This document shows positions 62,928 through 64,000 of a DNA stretch of 64,000 nucleotides, one piece after another. Within the stretch, counting starts at the first letter, position 1, and the number at the start of each line of letters is the position of its first letter. The notes below the pieces were generated by a model. It made no database searches, was not told the DNA's origin, and saw only the letters and a program-made list of their open reading frames with translations. Source of the DNA: Trissonchulus latispiculum (taxonomy: Eukaryota; Nematoda; Enoplea; Enoplida; Ironidae). The DNA is taken from positions 26,867 through 90,866 of the forward strand of contig JASAND010012498.1 of assembly GCA_030248195.1 (NCBI GenBank), read 5' to 3'. A program made the translations under genes and the position numbers.

Positions 62928-63935
62928 GGTGGTGGTATCCTTTTGTGCAGTGCTTTTGTGGTGATTTTTTTGAAACGCTATAACTTTCGCAATTTTGGGA
63001 GTTGCAAAGAGCTTTATACATCGTTTTAAAGCTTATTATCTGTATATACATTCACATGAGCTTACAGAATTGGCAAAATTAGCAAAAAATAGCAGAAATT
63101 TTCTGACAAGCTGACATCTAACAGGATGAATATAGACCAAAAGTTTTTGAACATCGATTTCTCAAAACTGAAGAATCGGCCAAAAGTTCTTTTTGCGTCA
63201 CGATATGAAGGACATATGGGCCGAGGGACATTTTTTGGATTTGGCTCAGCAGGTCTTAACGGTCGAGAAAATCGGCCAAATGCACAGTAACACGAAATTT
63301 CGCAACTTCGCATTGAGTTTTGAGAATCAATATGTTTTAGCCCAAACCAAGAAAAACGTCCCTCCGCAGAAGTGCGAATTTCGATTCTGCCGAAAATCTC
63401 CGGAATCCGTCGAGTAGTTTTTAAGAAATCGATGTTCGAAACAAAATAATCGCAGTTTCGACATAATGGTTTTTCGGCCAAATCTCTAGCTGAAAGCAAA
63501 AAAGTCCGGCTAATAGGCATTCATAAAATGTGCATTTGGACGATGTATGGATTGAGTATAACTAAGCCAATTTTGTCCTTAACATGTGGCAGTAATTTTG
63601 AAAAAACTGATTTCCTCGAAAATGGCCATTTTTTGACCCTAAAAACAGTTTTTTGCTTATACTGACTTAACCACTGGAGATAGCTTAAAGGTTGTAAGAG
63701 CAAAAATGTTCAGTTTCGAGTCCTCTTTCCAGCCATGCCAACCAATCCCATGTCTTGTCTACCTACTGGGAGCTTAAGGCCAAAAACCAAAACTTTCTTA
63801 TCTTTTGACCTAAGAATACGGGACTGGTCCTAAAATGTTAAGGAGAACGGAAATAGGTTGTTTCAAAAATTTTAGCCCTTTGCGTAGAGGATTAAAGCCG
63901 TAGGAGTCAAAAATACCCGAAAGGAAACCAGCACC
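62928..63935 (-). mobile_element. TTAA-flanked nonautonomous DNA element, copy 3 (1008 bp)
   Basis: TTAA at 62924-62927 and 63936-63939; ends GGTGGTGGTATCC and (complement) GGTGCTGGTTTCC. Inverted relative to copy 2 and within one base of its length. It contains the same open segment on the opposite strand. Confidence 0.85.
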
Positions 63936-64000
63936 TTAAATTTATTTTATTTCGTATTATATCTCAAAAACAACACTTTTAGATTTTACACAGCTTCAAA

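Overview
This is eukaryotic, almost certainly invertebrate-animal, genomic DNA. It shows spliced genes with GT-AG introns, a Penelope-like retroelement family, many nonautonomous DNA transposons and one large intronic satellite. The species cannot be named from the sequence.

Two host genes are supported. The plus strand opens with the last coding exon of RNA polymerase II subunit RPB7/POLR2G (325-576). The minus strand carries a structural-maintenance-of-chromosomes gene, SMC6. I traced 25 consecutive coding exons from the Walker A exon (61324) to the stop codon (25246). The most N-terminal exon or exons lie outside the window or were not recognised. The two genes converge, with a transposon-rich intergenic region of about 24.7 kb between them.

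Region by region: 577-7400 holds a hAT-type element, a TTAA-flanked element, and several foldback or palindromic elements. 7689-17200 is a nested structure: a TTAA-flanked element sits at the centre of a hAT-type MITE, contains a Penelope-like (Naiad-type) element, and lies beside a second hAT element with GGTTCC ends. 17991-24021 holds a second Naiad-type copy plus an adjacent truncated copy. Both Naiad-type copies have an uninterrupted ORF of about 950 codons, with an N-terminal GIY-YIG endonuclease followed by a reverse transcriptase, and a 3' untranslated array of hairpins. 24022-25245 holds one TTTAATCC-rich MITE and the 3' end of SMC6.

One SMC6 intron (26149-45997, about 19.8 kb) separates the exon with the ABC signature motif from the exon with Walker B. 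It contains a foldback element with tandemly repeated arms, GCGAATTTG-type repeats, a pair of TTCGCGAA-rich inverted blocks, a tRNA-like gene, an array of TATA-box core-promoter-like units, and a roughly 7-kb satellite (unit about 149 bp) with higher-order organisation. The remaining SMC6 introns (46-61 kb) are ordinary, with scattered MITEs and G/C-run repeats.

Most short ORFs in the window are shadows of these elements. The items most worth checking are the Naiad hairpin array, the abrupt identity boundary between the two Naiad copies, the TATA array, the satellite, and a one-base frame conflict at an SMC6 exon junction.
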